From the NCBI GenBank assembly GCA_013396755.1, contig VWZF01005257.1:585553-649552 (forward strand): a DNA stretch of 64,000 nt, written 5' to 3'. Below the pieces are notes generated by a model that saw only the letters and a list, made by a program, of their open reading frames with translations, was not told the origin of the DNA and did not search any database. This document shows, in pieces, positions 23,926-36,595 of this stretch. Numbering within the stretch: the first letter of the stretch is position 1; each line of letters opens with the position of its first letter. The position numbers and the translations under genes were made by a program. Origin of the DNA: Sclerurus mexicanus. Taxonomy: Eukaryota; Chordata; Aves; Passeriformes; Furnariidae.

Positions 23926-24300
23926 ACAAGGTGTTCTGTGCAGGCTGAGGCTGTGAGCTGCCCTATGCTGGTCACAGACAGCTCCAACAATGACAGAAAC
24001 AACGTTGCAGTCTGTCAGGGATCCCTGATGCACCTACGTTGATGTATTGTTATAAAAAAGATGCAGCCACCTTGGGGAGGGAACATGTGAGAAGACAGGT
24101 GGGGAGAAATGGAACGCTCGTGAAGGAGCCTTTATTGGGTGATATGGCTGGACATGCACTCTGTGAAGGACATGCTCCATGCCAGAGCAGGGACTACTGA
24201 GGGACCTTGGCTGTGGATGACCCATGCTGTGACCCATACTGTGATTTAAATATCCTTGAACAAATGAGGCCCTCACTGAAGGTCTTGGAAGGGATCAAGT
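23926..24300. other. GC-richer unclassified block, probable old interspersed repeat
   Basis: About 375 bp clearly GC-richer than its flanks, with phrases such as 'ggctgtggatgacccatgctg' and 'gagcagggacta'. These remind me of non-coding parts of avian retroviral repeats, but I cannot name a family. AATAAA on the minus strand lies at about 24130-24135. No LTR ends are visible. The open frame on the minus strand (24034-24276) has no known motif. Confidence 0.3.
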
Positions 24301-27300
24301 ATAAAATGTACCAAAAACAATGGGAGATGAACCTAGGGAAATGGGGATGAAAGAGATTTCCTAAATGTTCATTTAACTGGCTATGTCTTTATTATATTTG
24401 AATCATTAAAAAAGGTTGCATTAATTGTCAGCAAATTAAGTAAATTTACGCATGTTGAGGCTATTTTGCCCACTGCAATTTGTTAACATGACCAGTTTTC
24501 CTGGTATTTTAAGATACATTGTGGTAATAGTTATTTCCATTTAAACTATCCCAACTTTATTCCTCTCTCAATAATTTGACAGTTTATTTTGCTGACCATA
24601 TGGCTATAACTAGAACCATAATCTACTGTATTTGAACTGAGAAACAAGGTGTTGAGGATAAATGATAACAAAATAATTCACTTTCCATCTCTGCTATTCC
24701 CTGCAGGAATGTTTTGTAAAATTAAAATAACATTCTAAATTAAATGGTTGCTTTTCTCATATCAAGAATATCTCCTATTCAGGAGATTCTTTAAAACTTA
24801 TTCAATGGTCTTTTCATGCTATAAATATCTTATTTCTAGTAGAAATTTAATTCCTAGAGTCAGAAAAGGGGAGGAGTGAAATGATGAGTTCCTGATTTCA
24901 CTGGTCAAACTTCTGATGAAACATTCTGTGCAAAATCTGTAAAGAAGGATTGGATTTTCAGCACTTAATTACTTTAGCCAGTTGCCATCTGTTCTTTGAA
25001 TTCAGACCTTTCTTTCCAAGTTGCAGCCTCATGGAGTGTCTGCAGGCAAGCCAATTAGATCATGGATGTTTCATGCTGACACTACAACAGACTTAACGTC
25101 CACCTGCAGAACCCTGGTTGATAAATTGAATAGTGATGACACAGTGGCCTTCTGCAACCTTCATCCAGCAAGCAAATAATAGTTTATTACACTTGGCGTT
25201 TTTTGTTTAAAATGTGGCACAACAAGCAGTGACAACACCATGTTTTGATTTGTTTCTTCAGCCCATGACATTAATCATGCACTGTCAAAAGGTTTTCATG
25301 CTAGTTTCTCACAAAGACAATGCAGGTTAACTCTAAAAAGCAACTCCATAAATGTACCCTTTGCTGGGTGAAGAGGAATAGTCACAGACTGAAATAGCTT
25401 TATGCCACCAATTCTCCCATAAAATTCTCAGACAGTCAAGATTGAACTTTATAGGAAGTCCATCATTCTACTCTCATACCGCCTGTCATCTGCTTATGAA
25501 AGTGACTGTCTACAGAATTTCTGCACTAGAAACATGAATACATATGAAATGCCACCCTATTTCTAATAGCAATTATGTTAACAGATCATTGACTATCAAC
25601 ATACAATAGTGATACAATACTATTTCAATATTGTTTACTAGTAAACGGTACCAAAGAAAAATTCAAGCCTATCTCAGCATCTAATAAGGACCAATCACTT
25701 TTGTGAACCTGAAAATGTCATAATTTGTGGTTGTAATATTATCATCAAAGAGTATACATCTATAGAATTTATTATGTAAAAGTTCCCTCGCAAAGAACCT
25801 TCTGGAAAAATATATCACTTCAGTTTCAGTACCTGTGTGAAAAAATAAGAATAAAGAAAAAAGCTCTTCCTTCAGGAACATTTTGAAGCTGACTCTATGT
25901 GCAAAGACAAGCTGGAGGGTGTGATGTGAAGCCTGTCAATGTCAGTGAGACTCAGCCCTTGTATTGATTTTAATGGTACTAAGTGTGGGATTTTGATAAC
26001 CCATTAAAGTGTCCATATTTTAAAAGTGAACTTCTATTGAACCACTAACTCAAAGACAGAAAATGAATGTTACATGAAGAAGCACAAATCCCTACCATCG
26101 TATGGGAACACTCTACTTCAGTGCTTCCCGGGCTTACAGTGCTGAGCCAGATGACTGTATATGTAAAGCACTATATAGCAGAGTTCCAGAAGAAATTTTG
26201 CTGAGTTTCAAGGAGATTAAACTCTTAATAGAACTGAAGGTTATCTGTTTGCTCTTAATAGGAATCTTTTGTTCCTCTCTCCACTTCTTCAAAGCTTAAA
26301 AGTGCAATAAAACCAACTGCATTTGCACTGAATAAAATTGACTCTACTTCTGTGCTAGGTAGTGATGAAACTTCTAATGAGCCACTTTGCTCATTATGTT
26401 TTATTGACAGCATCAAACAGAAATCTCATACATCCCAGCAAAAAAAGTCTGCAAGTTATGTCGTCTTGCTGGGTTTATACCCCTAAATGGAACATTTTCA
26501 GATTTCTGAATGAAGAAGAGTTATTTCAGCTTAACAACTGAGTCCAAATACTGAATTTCTTCAAAGGAAAAGTAAAGACTCTGAGATATTTCAACCATTC
26601 CACAATTATATCTGACTAAAGGGAAAATTGAGCTGACTTAGATGAACATTTAGGATAAAACGTCTTTCTCAAAGGTGAGCACATTACATTCAAAGTGTCA
26701 CACAGAAATTATATTTTTAAATTATCTGTGATGCATATAACTAAATAATATACTTTTCATTTGAAATAATTAGGCACAATAGGTACTTTGAAGAAATCTT
26801 CTTCAAAGGTACTTCTTTCCACTGAAGGCTACAAATCACATCAATAGCAAATTTGTCAGTCCTTAATTTACTAGACATAAGAGCTACCTCTATGATACCT
26901 TCTTTGTTACCATTTAACCATGCCTGTGACAAGACAGTCTGAAGATTAGGCATGACATTCTTTTGATATTAGTTTCTGCACACATCTTTTCCAATTAAAT
27001 TTGGCTAAGAAAGAGTAGTATTCTCTGTGTGCCACAACTCTTTTGGTGCCTCAAGATAATTAACGCTTAAATCTAGATTTATATTTTTTAATTCTACCAA
27101 CGTATTATGCATATGTGTGTGTGCATACACACATACAGGCTTAGTGTCAGTCTTGTTCAAACCTTCTACTGCCCAGAATACAGCAGAAAGTATTCAAGCA
27201 AATGGTAGTACTATTTATTATTTATTTTCTGTGACTCCTACGTATTTTATTACCTGACAATGTGCTTATTCTCACCTGGCTGTCATTTTAAAATTTCTTC

Positions 27301-27967
27301 AAAGAGCAGACTTACTAAAAGCATGGTTGCTAAGGGCTGCCCATGTCGTCTACTCAAGCCCTTTGTCTGCTGTTGCCTGTTATTTTTGGGCTGTAGTTAT
27401 TTCCTCCCTGAAGGGAGGCTGAGACCAGCTCTAGCCTTTTCTTATCCCTGAGTTTCCATAGCCAGAGTGTGTTTCCATCTACTACAGGGTTACACCCACA
27501 ACTGCTGCAAAGCTGTAGACTTCAGGTGAATCTTCACCAATAAATCTATTTCCCCCCTTCCCTTCTGCTCTTCACTTCCTTCAGTGTTGTCTTTCTCTTC
27601 CTCCTCACCACCAAAAACCATATAACTAGTCTGGAGTCCCTTTCTTGTCTTTATCCAGGCACATCAATTGTCCTTCACCCTACCTGTACTCTTCACTGTT
27701 CACCTGTGCCCTCCTGGACCTATGCTATCTAACATCATGCCCACTTTAACTCATAATCCTTCTGCCCAAAGACATGGCCTGTATTAATCACTCCTTATGT
27801 TTGTTTCTGCTCTCTCTTGGTGAGGTTAAGCAGCAAAAATACTAATAAACCATGCTTTAAAATGTGCTCAGCAAACATTTCTCTCAGTTCTGGAGCTGGA
27901 TCCTTGGCATCTCTAGGTAAGGTTTGATTGTTAAAGGCAAACAAAGTCTACCTTACTCCTGAATCTG
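24301..27967. other. AT-rich single-copy stretch
   Basis: 3.7 kb with only short unrecognised open frames. A small TG/CA patch lies at 27116-27137. Nothing else seen. Confidence 0.55.
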
Positions 27968-28090
27968 CACAAAAAAAAAACCCAAAAAACAAACGAAACA
28001 AACAAAAACAACAAACCAACCAACCAACAAACAAAAAATAAGAAAAATGCAAAAAACCCACAAACCAAACAAACATACAAAACCAAATCC
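27968..28090. repeat. A/C-rich low-complexity tract (CAAA/CCAA units)
   Basis: About 120 bases made almost only of A and C, similar in type to the tract at 15640. It is compositional, not coding. Confidence 0.85.
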
Positions 28091-30898
28091 ACACTTATAA
28101 CTTCTTACGATCAAAAAAGGAAAAGGACTAATAAAAGGAAAGGTCTCTGTCTACTCAGTATGTCAGTCTATAACAGAACAGAGAAAATGTGCTCCATGGA
28201 AATAGTTACCTCCTTGCTACTTATTCCATGTGCCATCATGTGTGTTCTCTCTCTTCACTTGTTAGTCTGCTGTGGGGTTGGCATCAGTGTGATACAATGA
28301 CCAGAGGCAGCCAGGCCCTTAAGAGTTTAGAAGTATATTTTTCCAGATTATGCCATCTCATTTTTGTCTGTTCACTTGTCATTTTTTGAAGGAATTATTT
28401 AAGTTCAATTAGAAGACTAAGAAGAAGCATTTGCCCTCCATGGTTTAAGGCCAAATACATGCCATGTTTATAAATTTTTTATTATTGTGCTCTTGAATTC
28501 ATGGCACTACTACAAAGTGAATTGCTTCTAAACAATTATGGATCCAACAAAACTAATGTTCTTGCTATTTTTATCTTTTACAAACAAGAAATAAGTACCA
28601 GGGAGCATGTAGAACAGACCATTTTTAGGAATAGATTATTACCTCATTAGAAAGCAGCTTGTGCTGTAGATATTAGAACATTCTTTCTCACCCATTCAGA
28701 TTAGGCAATCATAGAGTTAATTGCTCACTGGCTAGATGAGCTATTTCATTAGTTCGAAGTCAGCTCATAAGTTATAGTAATGATGAAAGTGGAAATCAGT
28801 GAAGGAAAAAATACTACATCATCATTTAAAAAATCAAAACAAATTACAGCATAAAAAAAAATCTGTATTCTAGCAGCAGCTATGCAGCTCATGTCAAAAA
28901 GTTGAGATATACTGAGCTACACTGGTATTAGTCATAACACCTAAGAGTAAAGGGAGGTACTGAGATAAAAGGAAGAGGCCACTGTCCCAAGAAATAATGT
29001 CGAGAAATAGGAAAAAACACTTTGCTGACATTATAAATTACACAATTTGACAGAAAGTGGTTTGATAAAAATAAAGTTCATGTTGTTGCATTAAAGACCT
29101 AACAGAATGTTATGCTCAGTGAAGACTAGCAGAATTATTGATTATGTGTACAACAACTGAACAGTTAGTAAAATTCCAAAGGTGTCTCTTAGTCTCAGTC
29201 CTAAAACCAGAAGTCAACATGGGTATATCTATCTTATTTCTGTAAATCATCCATCATCGTTATAGCCAGCAAAAAAAGAACTTGAGTGTTACTCACTGTC
29301 ATTCCAGCTGAGTTATAGATTTAAGGCTTGTATACTTTATATACAGTACATAAATGTTATCAGTGACTCCTGGGATTTAAGAGGAAACTGAGCTCTCTGC
29401 AAGAACAAAGCCCTAAATATTCATTTGTATTCTGTTCGAGTAGAACCTGAAGCAGAAAGTTGATTCACATTTGCTCATCGATTACATTACAATGCACAAA
29501 AAGAAGCCAGTCAAAAATAGCAAAATATTTCATTTCACAGCTTTTTGATTTAACCAGCAAATTAAACAAGAATAGCAAAGCCAATTTCCTTATTTTTAAT
29601 GTCTGTGATCCTTTCAAATTTTTGAAGAAATTGATCATGCCTTCACTTCCTTGAATTAAAGATTATTTTTGTCCTTGATGAAAGCAGTTAATGTTGCCAA
29701 TTATTTCTTTTCAGGCATGCCTGAAACATTTTAATGGGAAAAATTCATCCCAGTGACATTTTTAAGTAGTGGATTCATGCATTCTTAGTATAAAACTATT
29801 CTTTATATGGATTAAAGAAGCTAGGAAGCTGTTAATATTGCAAGATATTTAAGACATTTACTACAATCTAAGGCATTAAAGCTAACTATTTAAAAGAAAA
29901 GATTAAGCAGATAAATTTTATTCTCCTAAAATTTGCAAATTATCCACACATCAATAAACTATGTGAGGCATTTGCTGAAACAATAGAAATAATTTATAGC
30001 AAACTAGTTTTTTTATATATGAATACTCAAAATATTATTTTAAATTAGTGAATTTGAGCTATTCAGTAAGTTTCAGGTGACTGTCTTTTTCAAGTCAAAA
30101 ACTAGAATTGAATTAATCAGAAGGTATCAAAATTAAAGTTTTGATTTTTCTATTTTATTTCACATTTAGGTAGATGACAGCAGTGTTCTCCTATCACTGA
30201 ATTTGAATTTGATAAACTGAAATTTTCTGAGAAAGGTCTTCCCTGAAATTGTTCCTCTGTTCCTCACAAACTCAAAAGCTGAAGTTTAACAGAGTATGGG
30301 CCAAAGTTTGCCATTAATGGTCCTTGAGGACAATCAATTTCCCAGCAATAATTATCTAGAGCAGCAATATTATTCCAGTCAGTCCCAGAAAACTGGAGTA
30401 AATTCTCTTAATATTTACCTTTATAAAGTGTTCCTAGCCATAGATCAAAGTAACTAACAGAATGAAAGTTGCCTCCAGATTAAGAAAATGTACTAGAATT
30501 TGTACAATACTGAGAGAAAAAAGATGCTTTTTTATAATAGAACAGGCATAAATTTCTATGTTTGGTTAATATAACATGAACTATATTACAACAGGAGAGT
30601 GTTAGTATAACTTTTTGGGAAATCAGGCTTAACAACTTACATCATCACGAAGAACATACAGTGGTAAGAAGTGCAATTGCCCATGGTTAATGTATATGAG
30701 TCCAGCTTGAAATGTCCAGAATATCCTGCAAACCATCTGAAACATCCTCAAAAGCTTCAATGATTTAGCAACATGAATTTCATATTAATATTTCTGTTTC
30801 TAATTTACCAACTCATTTAACTGTGAACCAAACTTTATCTGTGAATTAGCCATTTTAAAGCTCAGTTCAAATTAAGGCCTTTTCCATGTAACAATAAC
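28091..30898. other. AT-rich single-copy stretch
   Basis: No gene or repeat recognised in 2.8 kb. Confidence 0.55.
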
Positions 30899-31000
30899 CA
30901 CAGACTCATACAATTGTATGGGCTGGAAGGAACCTTAAAGATCATCTAGTTCTAAGTCCTCTACCATTTGTAGGGACACCTTCTATGCGACCAAGTTGCT
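30899..31000 (-). mobile_element. Short CR1 3' end, reverse orientation
   Basis: About 100 bp reading 'gggctggaaggaaccttaaagatcatctagtt...tagggacacc', the complement of the CR1 3' terminal region. The element's 3' end is on the left. The rest has been lost, and the next CR1 lies 50 bp to the right in the opposite direction. Confidence 0.85.
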
Positions 31001-31047
31001 TAATCTTTCTTAACATCTGCAAAGTACAGATGAAAAGTGTATTCTAT

Positions 31048-31367
31048 ACTACCTGAAAGAAGGTTGAAGGTTGAAGAGTCGGTCTCTTCTGTTGTGTCTC
31101 AAGTGAAAGAATGAGAGGGAAAGGCTCTAAGTTGCATCAGGGGAGGTTCTGATCAGATATTAGAATTTTCTTTTTTTTCACTGAAAAAGTAGTTAGACAT
31201 TAAAATAAGTTGCCCAGAGAAGTGGTGGAGTCACTATCTCTGGAACTGTTCAAGATGGGTCTGGAAGTGGCAGTTGATTTAGGGGTGATTACAGTGGTGT
31301 GAGGTTGATGTTTGGACCAGATGATCTTGAAGGTCTCCTCCAACCTTGATGATTCTGTGATTCTGTA
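31048..31367 (+). mobile_element. CR1 LINE 3' fragment
   Basis: About 320 bp of plus-strand CR1 3' UTR. It includes 'agagaagtggtggagtcactatctctgg', 'ggaccagatgatcttgaaggtctcctccaacc' and two ATTCTGTG units. With the scrap at 30899 it forms a divergent pair whose 3' ends point outward. Confidence 0.9.
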
Positions 31368-32009
31368 TTCATGCAAGAGTTGGCTGGTAACTCACAGAAC
31401 TCCTTTGTAACAGTTACAGTCCATCTTGAGTGAAAAAGATGATCTTATCTACAAAGACCCATTCAGATAAAACTCCATCAGCTCACTACAAATATTTTAT
31501 ATCAAAGATGTAAACATACTTCAAGGTTTATTTTAAACAAGTAAAAAGACAATCACCACCACGGTGACCCCCCCCAACCTTCAAAATAAAAACAAAAACC
31601 CCATAGAATACATTTTTTTTTCTCCAACTTATTTTAACTGTCCGGGAGAAGTTTTCCTTGACCTCTTGACTCATGTGAAGACCTGTGGAAGAACAGAACA
31701 ACAGGCAGGTGGAGGAGCAACAGGATTTTCATCATTTTTCTCTTTGACTGGTTGGTTGGGAAAGATTCTAAGCATGCTACAGGTACAATATTTTAGAGAA
31801 ATATGATGACAGTGGGAACTGTATGACATGCAAGAGCTCTTTAAATACTGAGTTATCTTTACCTTCCTATGGTATTAACCATCACACCAGGAGTTCACTT
31901 AACATGCTTTGACTGATTTGCTATGTTAGGACAGAGGCAAAGAAAAACTACCATGTGAGGTAATAACTTTTGTCCTACATTTTTTTGAGATGTTGTCACG
32001 GGTTCCAAA

Positions 32010-32150
32010 TAACTGATGTTAAAATTAAATTATAAATATATTAGAATTATAGTATAATGTATATTTAACAAATTATATAAATTACAAATCATAATAAATT
32101 ATAAGTTAATTTATACATTACTAATTACAAAATTAAGTTAAAATATGTTT
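32010..32150. repeat. Extremely AT-rich low-complexity block
   Basis: About 140 bp that is nearly all A and T, with repeated TAAATTATA-like words. It may melt easily. No other meaning is seen. Confidence 0.6.
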
Positions 32151-32282
32151 TCATTCAGATATTAATTAACAGAAGAATTTTAAATGTTTATTCTTTGGAT
32201 AAAACCTGTCAACCATTACTCCTAAATGAATGGTAACAATCTTGATTTAGTACTCTTTGGCTCTCTTATTCTCATTTCTCCC

Positions 32283-32308
32283 GTGTGTGTGTGTGTGTGC
32301 GCGCGCGT
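32283..32308. repeat. (GT)8(GC)4 microsatellite
   Basis: A strictly alternating purine-pyrimidine run, GT units passing into GC units. Such tracts favour left-handed Z-DNA under supercoiling. Likely length-polymorphic. Confidence 0.9.
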
Positions 32309-33205
32309 GAAACACATAAGTATGTTCCAAACAACACACTTGCTCTGATTCCTGAAATTTGTTCTAATTTGAGATATTTCAAGTATGTTCAGAAATAAAA
32401 TGAGCAGATACACTGGACACTAGCCTTTTTGTTTTCACCAGGGAGTCCAGTACTAAAGTTAAGAAATTAATATGACTTAAAAAACTTAGCTTTCTATAGA
32501 GGCTTAAAAGTCTTCATGCATTTTAAAGCACTTTAATATTTTTAAACAGCTTCAAGGTTAAGATGTGAATTTTTTAGAAGAGGTTATCCTGAGGCAAAAC
32601 CCGTTTTACATCGGTTCCAAATAAGAAAACTACTTAAGGAATCTAAGGAGACCTAAGCTTCTATTTTAAATATCTTACAATCCTATCTTTGTTACACAGG
32701 TTTTGTTCTGTGGTTATACTGACTTTAAAAGAGATAGGGACTGGGCTCTGATGTGGTATTGCTCCATCTGCTCCTTGAAAAGCCTTGTCATGCCTATCAC
32801 CTAATACAGGAATATTTTCTTTCCTAAGGACGCAAGCACGGCTTTGCTGGCAGAATTGAACAGATAACTGCAACTCTGAATCATAACCCTTGACTCCTTA
32901 TTTGAAAAATTCCTATGCCCCAACATATTTTGATAGACTGCCTGTATTGCTTCTAGTTTGTGTCTCTTGTTTTGACAATGCATGAGTTTGCTACAAAATA
33001 CATTTTTCTCTTGCCTCCCTGGTGGCTTTCCATACATATTACCCAGGTCAGCTGAAGTTTTAGAAGCTACATATGGCAAAAGACATTATAGGTCTGAGTC
33101 CAGATGTGAACATTGTCCAAATGTTGAAAGCAAGAGACACAGCAACTGCATGAATCCAGATCAACTCAAGAGAAAAATGTTTTACAGCATTTCAGATAAC
33201 CATGT

Positions 33206-33730
33206 TGCCATGGTTTAACCCCAGTCAGCAGTCAAGCATCAACCAGCCACTCACTCCCCTCCACCAGTAGGACTGAGGATAAAAGCAGAAGCGCAAAAGC
33301 CAGAAAACTTGTAAGTTGAGATAAAGACAGTTTAATAGGGAAAGTAAAGGCCATACTAGCAAGCAAAACAAAACAAGATCTATCCATGAGAAGTAGTGAA
33401 TTAATTCTTTGCTCTCCAGTAGAGCAGGGCCCCATCACTAGTTACTTGGGAAGACTAACACCATCACTTCAAATTTCCCCCCTTCTTCCTTCCCCCCATT
33501 TTGCTCAGTTTGGGTCACCTGTCCTAGCTGTGTCTCCTCCCAATCACCCTGCAAACCCAAATTCCTTGCTAGAGTGGCAATGAAATAAGCAGAAAAGGCC
33601 TTGGCTCTGTGTAAGCACTGCTCAGCAATAACAAAAACATATCTATATTATCATCATTGTCTTCAGCAGAAATCCAAAACGCAGCCACATGCTAGCCACG
33701 GTGAATGCAGTATGCCAGCCAAAACCTGCA
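33206..33730 (-). mobile_element. Solo LTR of an avian endogenous retrovirus (5-bp TSD)
   Basis: A 525-bp element with TG...CA ends and a perfect 5-bp target duplication, CATGT, at 33201-33205 and 33731-33735. On the sense (minus) strand it starts TGCAGGTTTTGGCTGG and ends GGGGTTAAACCATGGCA. I recognise this layout as a widespread bird LTR type with a 'TGTCCTGGTTTCGGCTGG...TTAAACCACGACA'-like consensus. An ATTAAA polyadenylation signal lies at 33331-33336. The TATA box I would expect upstream of the GGGGGAAG-rich tract is not visible, so that part seems deleted or mutated. No internal viral genes remain, and recombination between the two LTRs would explain this. A 5-bp duplication fits ERVL-type integration. 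Family naming is by memory only. Confidence 0.9.
33331..33336 (-). promoter_or_regulatory. LTR polyadenylation signal ATTAAA
   Basis: Plus strand TTTAAT, which reads ATTAAA in the sense of the LTR, followed by CTGTCTTTATCTCAAC. It is the expected end-of-R signal of this LTR type. Confidence 0.6.
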
Positions 33731-33767
33731 CATGTGTATCCTTGAAATATTGCAAATAAACAGAGAA

Positions 33768-34194
33768 GGACAAAGAAGGGGCAACAAAGATGGTGAAGGG
33801 TCTAGGCGGTAAGTTCTACGAGGAGCAGCTGAGTTGGGATTGTTTACCCTGAAGAAGAGGAGGCTCAGGGGTGACCTTAGTGCTCTCTACAACTACTTGA
33901 AAGGAGATGGTAGCCAGGTGGTATAGTCTTCTTCTTCCAGGCAACCAGTAACGGGCATAGCCTTAAACTGTGCCAGGTTGGACATTAGAAGGAATTTCTT
34001 CACAGAAAAGATGATTAAACATTGGAAGGGACTGCCTAGGGAGGTGGTAGAGTCACCATATTCAGACGCGTTTAAGAAAAATCTGGATGTGGCACTTAGT
34101 GCCATGGTTTAGTTGACATGGTGGTGTTGGGTCATAGATTGGACTCGATGACCTCAGAGGTCTTTTCCAACCTAATTGTTTCTGTGATTCTGTA
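33768..34194 (+). mobile_element. CR1 LINE 3' fragment
   Basis: Plus-strand CR1 of about 430 bp, from the ORF2 end region ('ggcaacaaagatggtgaaggg') to 'ggtcttttccaacctaattgtttctgtgattctgt'. It lies about 35 bp right of the solo LTR. The antisense frame 33893-34105 is a shadow. It has internal small deletions, so no frame is intact. Confidence 0.92.
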
Positions 34195-35097
34195 ACACCA
34201 ATCAAACAGCAGTTTCGGCCTACCATAAGACACAAACTGCCACTCTCTCTTCTTCTCAGTGGATCCCTGGATCTTATATTCCATTGCCACAGCATGAAAG
34301 AAGCAATATCACAGATTGTCACTAATTTCAAGGTACAGTGATGAGGACTTTACCTCAGAAAAAAGCTTAACCCTTAACAGGTGTGGAAAAGAGCCACATC
34401 AGAAGATAAAAACACCACAATACAGAGACTGCCTAGTCTTGAATGTTAACAAAATTTTATTCTCTCAGTAGGGATGAGATGGCCCAGGTGATTCAAAGCA
34501 TTTTCTTACTGGTGCGTTTCAGAATACCATTTCGTAAAAACGTCTCCTTATTCTGTCTGTGGCCTTTATTACCTCTTACTGGTAGATAATAGAAAGAAAA
34601 TTCTAAACCTAGATTATGCTTTGTAGTTCTGAAATTATAAACAGTGACTTAGGCCACATTTGAAGGAAATGGGATTTCTAAGGTCAATTACAGAACATTA
34701 GTAAGGGAAATGAGGTCAGACTGGCAGGAATTAAAATTGGAAGTATGACTTTACAGAAATCTATTTAATGAAGCTTTCATATTATTATAAAAATTTGAAA
34801 TTACATTCAAAGCTACATAAGATTAAAAGACATATTTACATCTTACTTTTAGTAAGAAACTTTCCTGCAATTTCACTCTCCTATTCCGATCTGGTAAAAT
34901 TAGTAGAAGATACTGGAATGAAAGAGATCCTCAACAGATTTCTACAGCTCTTAGAAGTTTAATTTCTACCACATATTTCAGAGAAGAAATTTTATTATCA
35001 GAGCTTCTGTCATAAATGGTTCCTTCAAAGACATTCAGGAAAAGCTTTACAGAATCCCACTGAAACACAGAGTGGTTGAGCTTGCTAAGTCATGGAC
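34195..35097. other. AT-rich stretch
   Basis: No feature recognised between two CR1 fragments. Confidence 0.5.
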
Positions 35098-35255
35098 CTG
35101 TAGAATAATTTAGGTTGAAAGAGACCTCTGGAGGTCCTCTAGCCCAGAGCAGGACCAAGTTGGATGTTACATTTAATTAAAAAGTTAGATCAGGTTTTTC
35201 AAGATCTTACCCAGCAGCAGTGTAAGCCTCTCCAAGGAGATAATGCAACTGTCAT
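35098..35255 (-). mobile_element. Short CR1 3' end, reverse orientation
   Basis: Reads 'tagaataatttaggttgaaagagacctctggaggtcctctagccc', the complement of the CR1 tail region, then a degraded continuation with 'gttagatcaggttttt' and 'ctctccaaggagat'. About 160 bp remain. Confidence 0.8.
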
Positions 35256-36590
35256 TTTATTTTCCTGAGATTGTCAGTCAGCTTCCTCTCTAGTTCCAGC
35301 AAGTCCACTTGGTAAGGCCCCATAGGTTTAAAGGATTTGAATGGTGCTTTGGAAGCATTTGTTTCAGGAATGGGCATATTCCTGCAAATTCTTTAGTGCT
35401 GGGTTCACGTATAGGCCCGTGTCCACAGGCTGACTGAAAGCCATGTAGTTATGACTGAACGTCAGAATTTCCAAACCCTGTCAGTGTTATGGTAACCAAA
35501 GTAAGTGGCTCCTAAGCGGGTCAGAATAGGAGCAGAGCTGTCTCATGTCTATCTGTAAAATAGACTTTATAGACTGGATATCCCTAGTATGGCATATCTT
35601 ATTTGCCTAAGGAGCCTGAAAGAACCATCTGGTCGTTTTTAATCCTCATAGTTATTGTGGTGAGAAACTCATTCAGGCAATTCTTCCACAGCTGCAAAAA
35701 AGTGGTGAGACAGGCTGTATTTGTGAGAGAATAAAAAGATCTCAAATACTGCTAAATATGTTCCAGGATAATGGCATCAATAGCACATCTGATGGGTATT
35801 TAGAATAAGTGAATGCTGAATGCCTTATCAGTGATAACACAGACAAAGGTTATCAACATGTGCCACACATCAAACTTTGATTCCACTGCAATTAATTTAA
35901 GTGAAAAATTGTCTCCATCAGCAAATGCTTTTACACAACATCAAAGCCTATTTCTTTGTTATTCCTCTTCTTTTTAGTGAGAAACTTTAACCTGTCCAAG
36001 CAAGTTTGAAATCTCAGTTTATATTAATTTATTGGTTTCCCATGCTTTGTAATTAACCTGCCAACCCTGCAGCCTTAATGGTGCAGAAATTTTTACTGAT
36101 GTTTTGATAAATTACATTCTTTGTAATCTATGGAATTTTTATAAAAATATAACTATTGTAAAATAAATATGATCTAAATCACCTTCAATATATTAAGAGA
36201 CCTACTGATTCTATCTTTTTACTATTAAAAAAGTACTCAGAACCCATTTTAATCAATAGTTATGCTCACTGGAATTTTGAATATATGTTATCATTGCTAT
36301 TAGAAGGTACTAGTATCAAGGTTAGCCTCTGAGATACAACAAGAACCGTTTGAAAAGATGACAACTTAGATACCACACACTGGTAGAGTCAACATGTCAC
36401 TTGCAAAGACACTGAAGAAAATAAACTCTTATAATGGAATAGAGGCAAAATTCTGTCAAAGGTTTCTTGAACACAAACAGAAATTGTGGGCCATCTTAAA
36501 TATTTATTTAAAAATACTAACAAGATGTGCAAAATAAGAACAGTAATTAGAGGAAAGGGTAACTGCATTGTGCTCAAAAGAGACCTGGGG
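35256..36590. other. AT-rich stretch
   Basis: No gene or repeat recognised. A slightly GC-richer patch at 35380-35530 has no identity I can support. Confidence 0.5.
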
Positions 36591-36595
36591 CAAAC

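Larger units (their letters stand above)
31368..33200. other. AT-rich stretch with microsatellite
   Basis: No gene recognised. It contains a C-rich run near 31567, an extremely AT-rich block at 32010-32150, and the GT/GC tract listed next. Confidence 0.55.
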
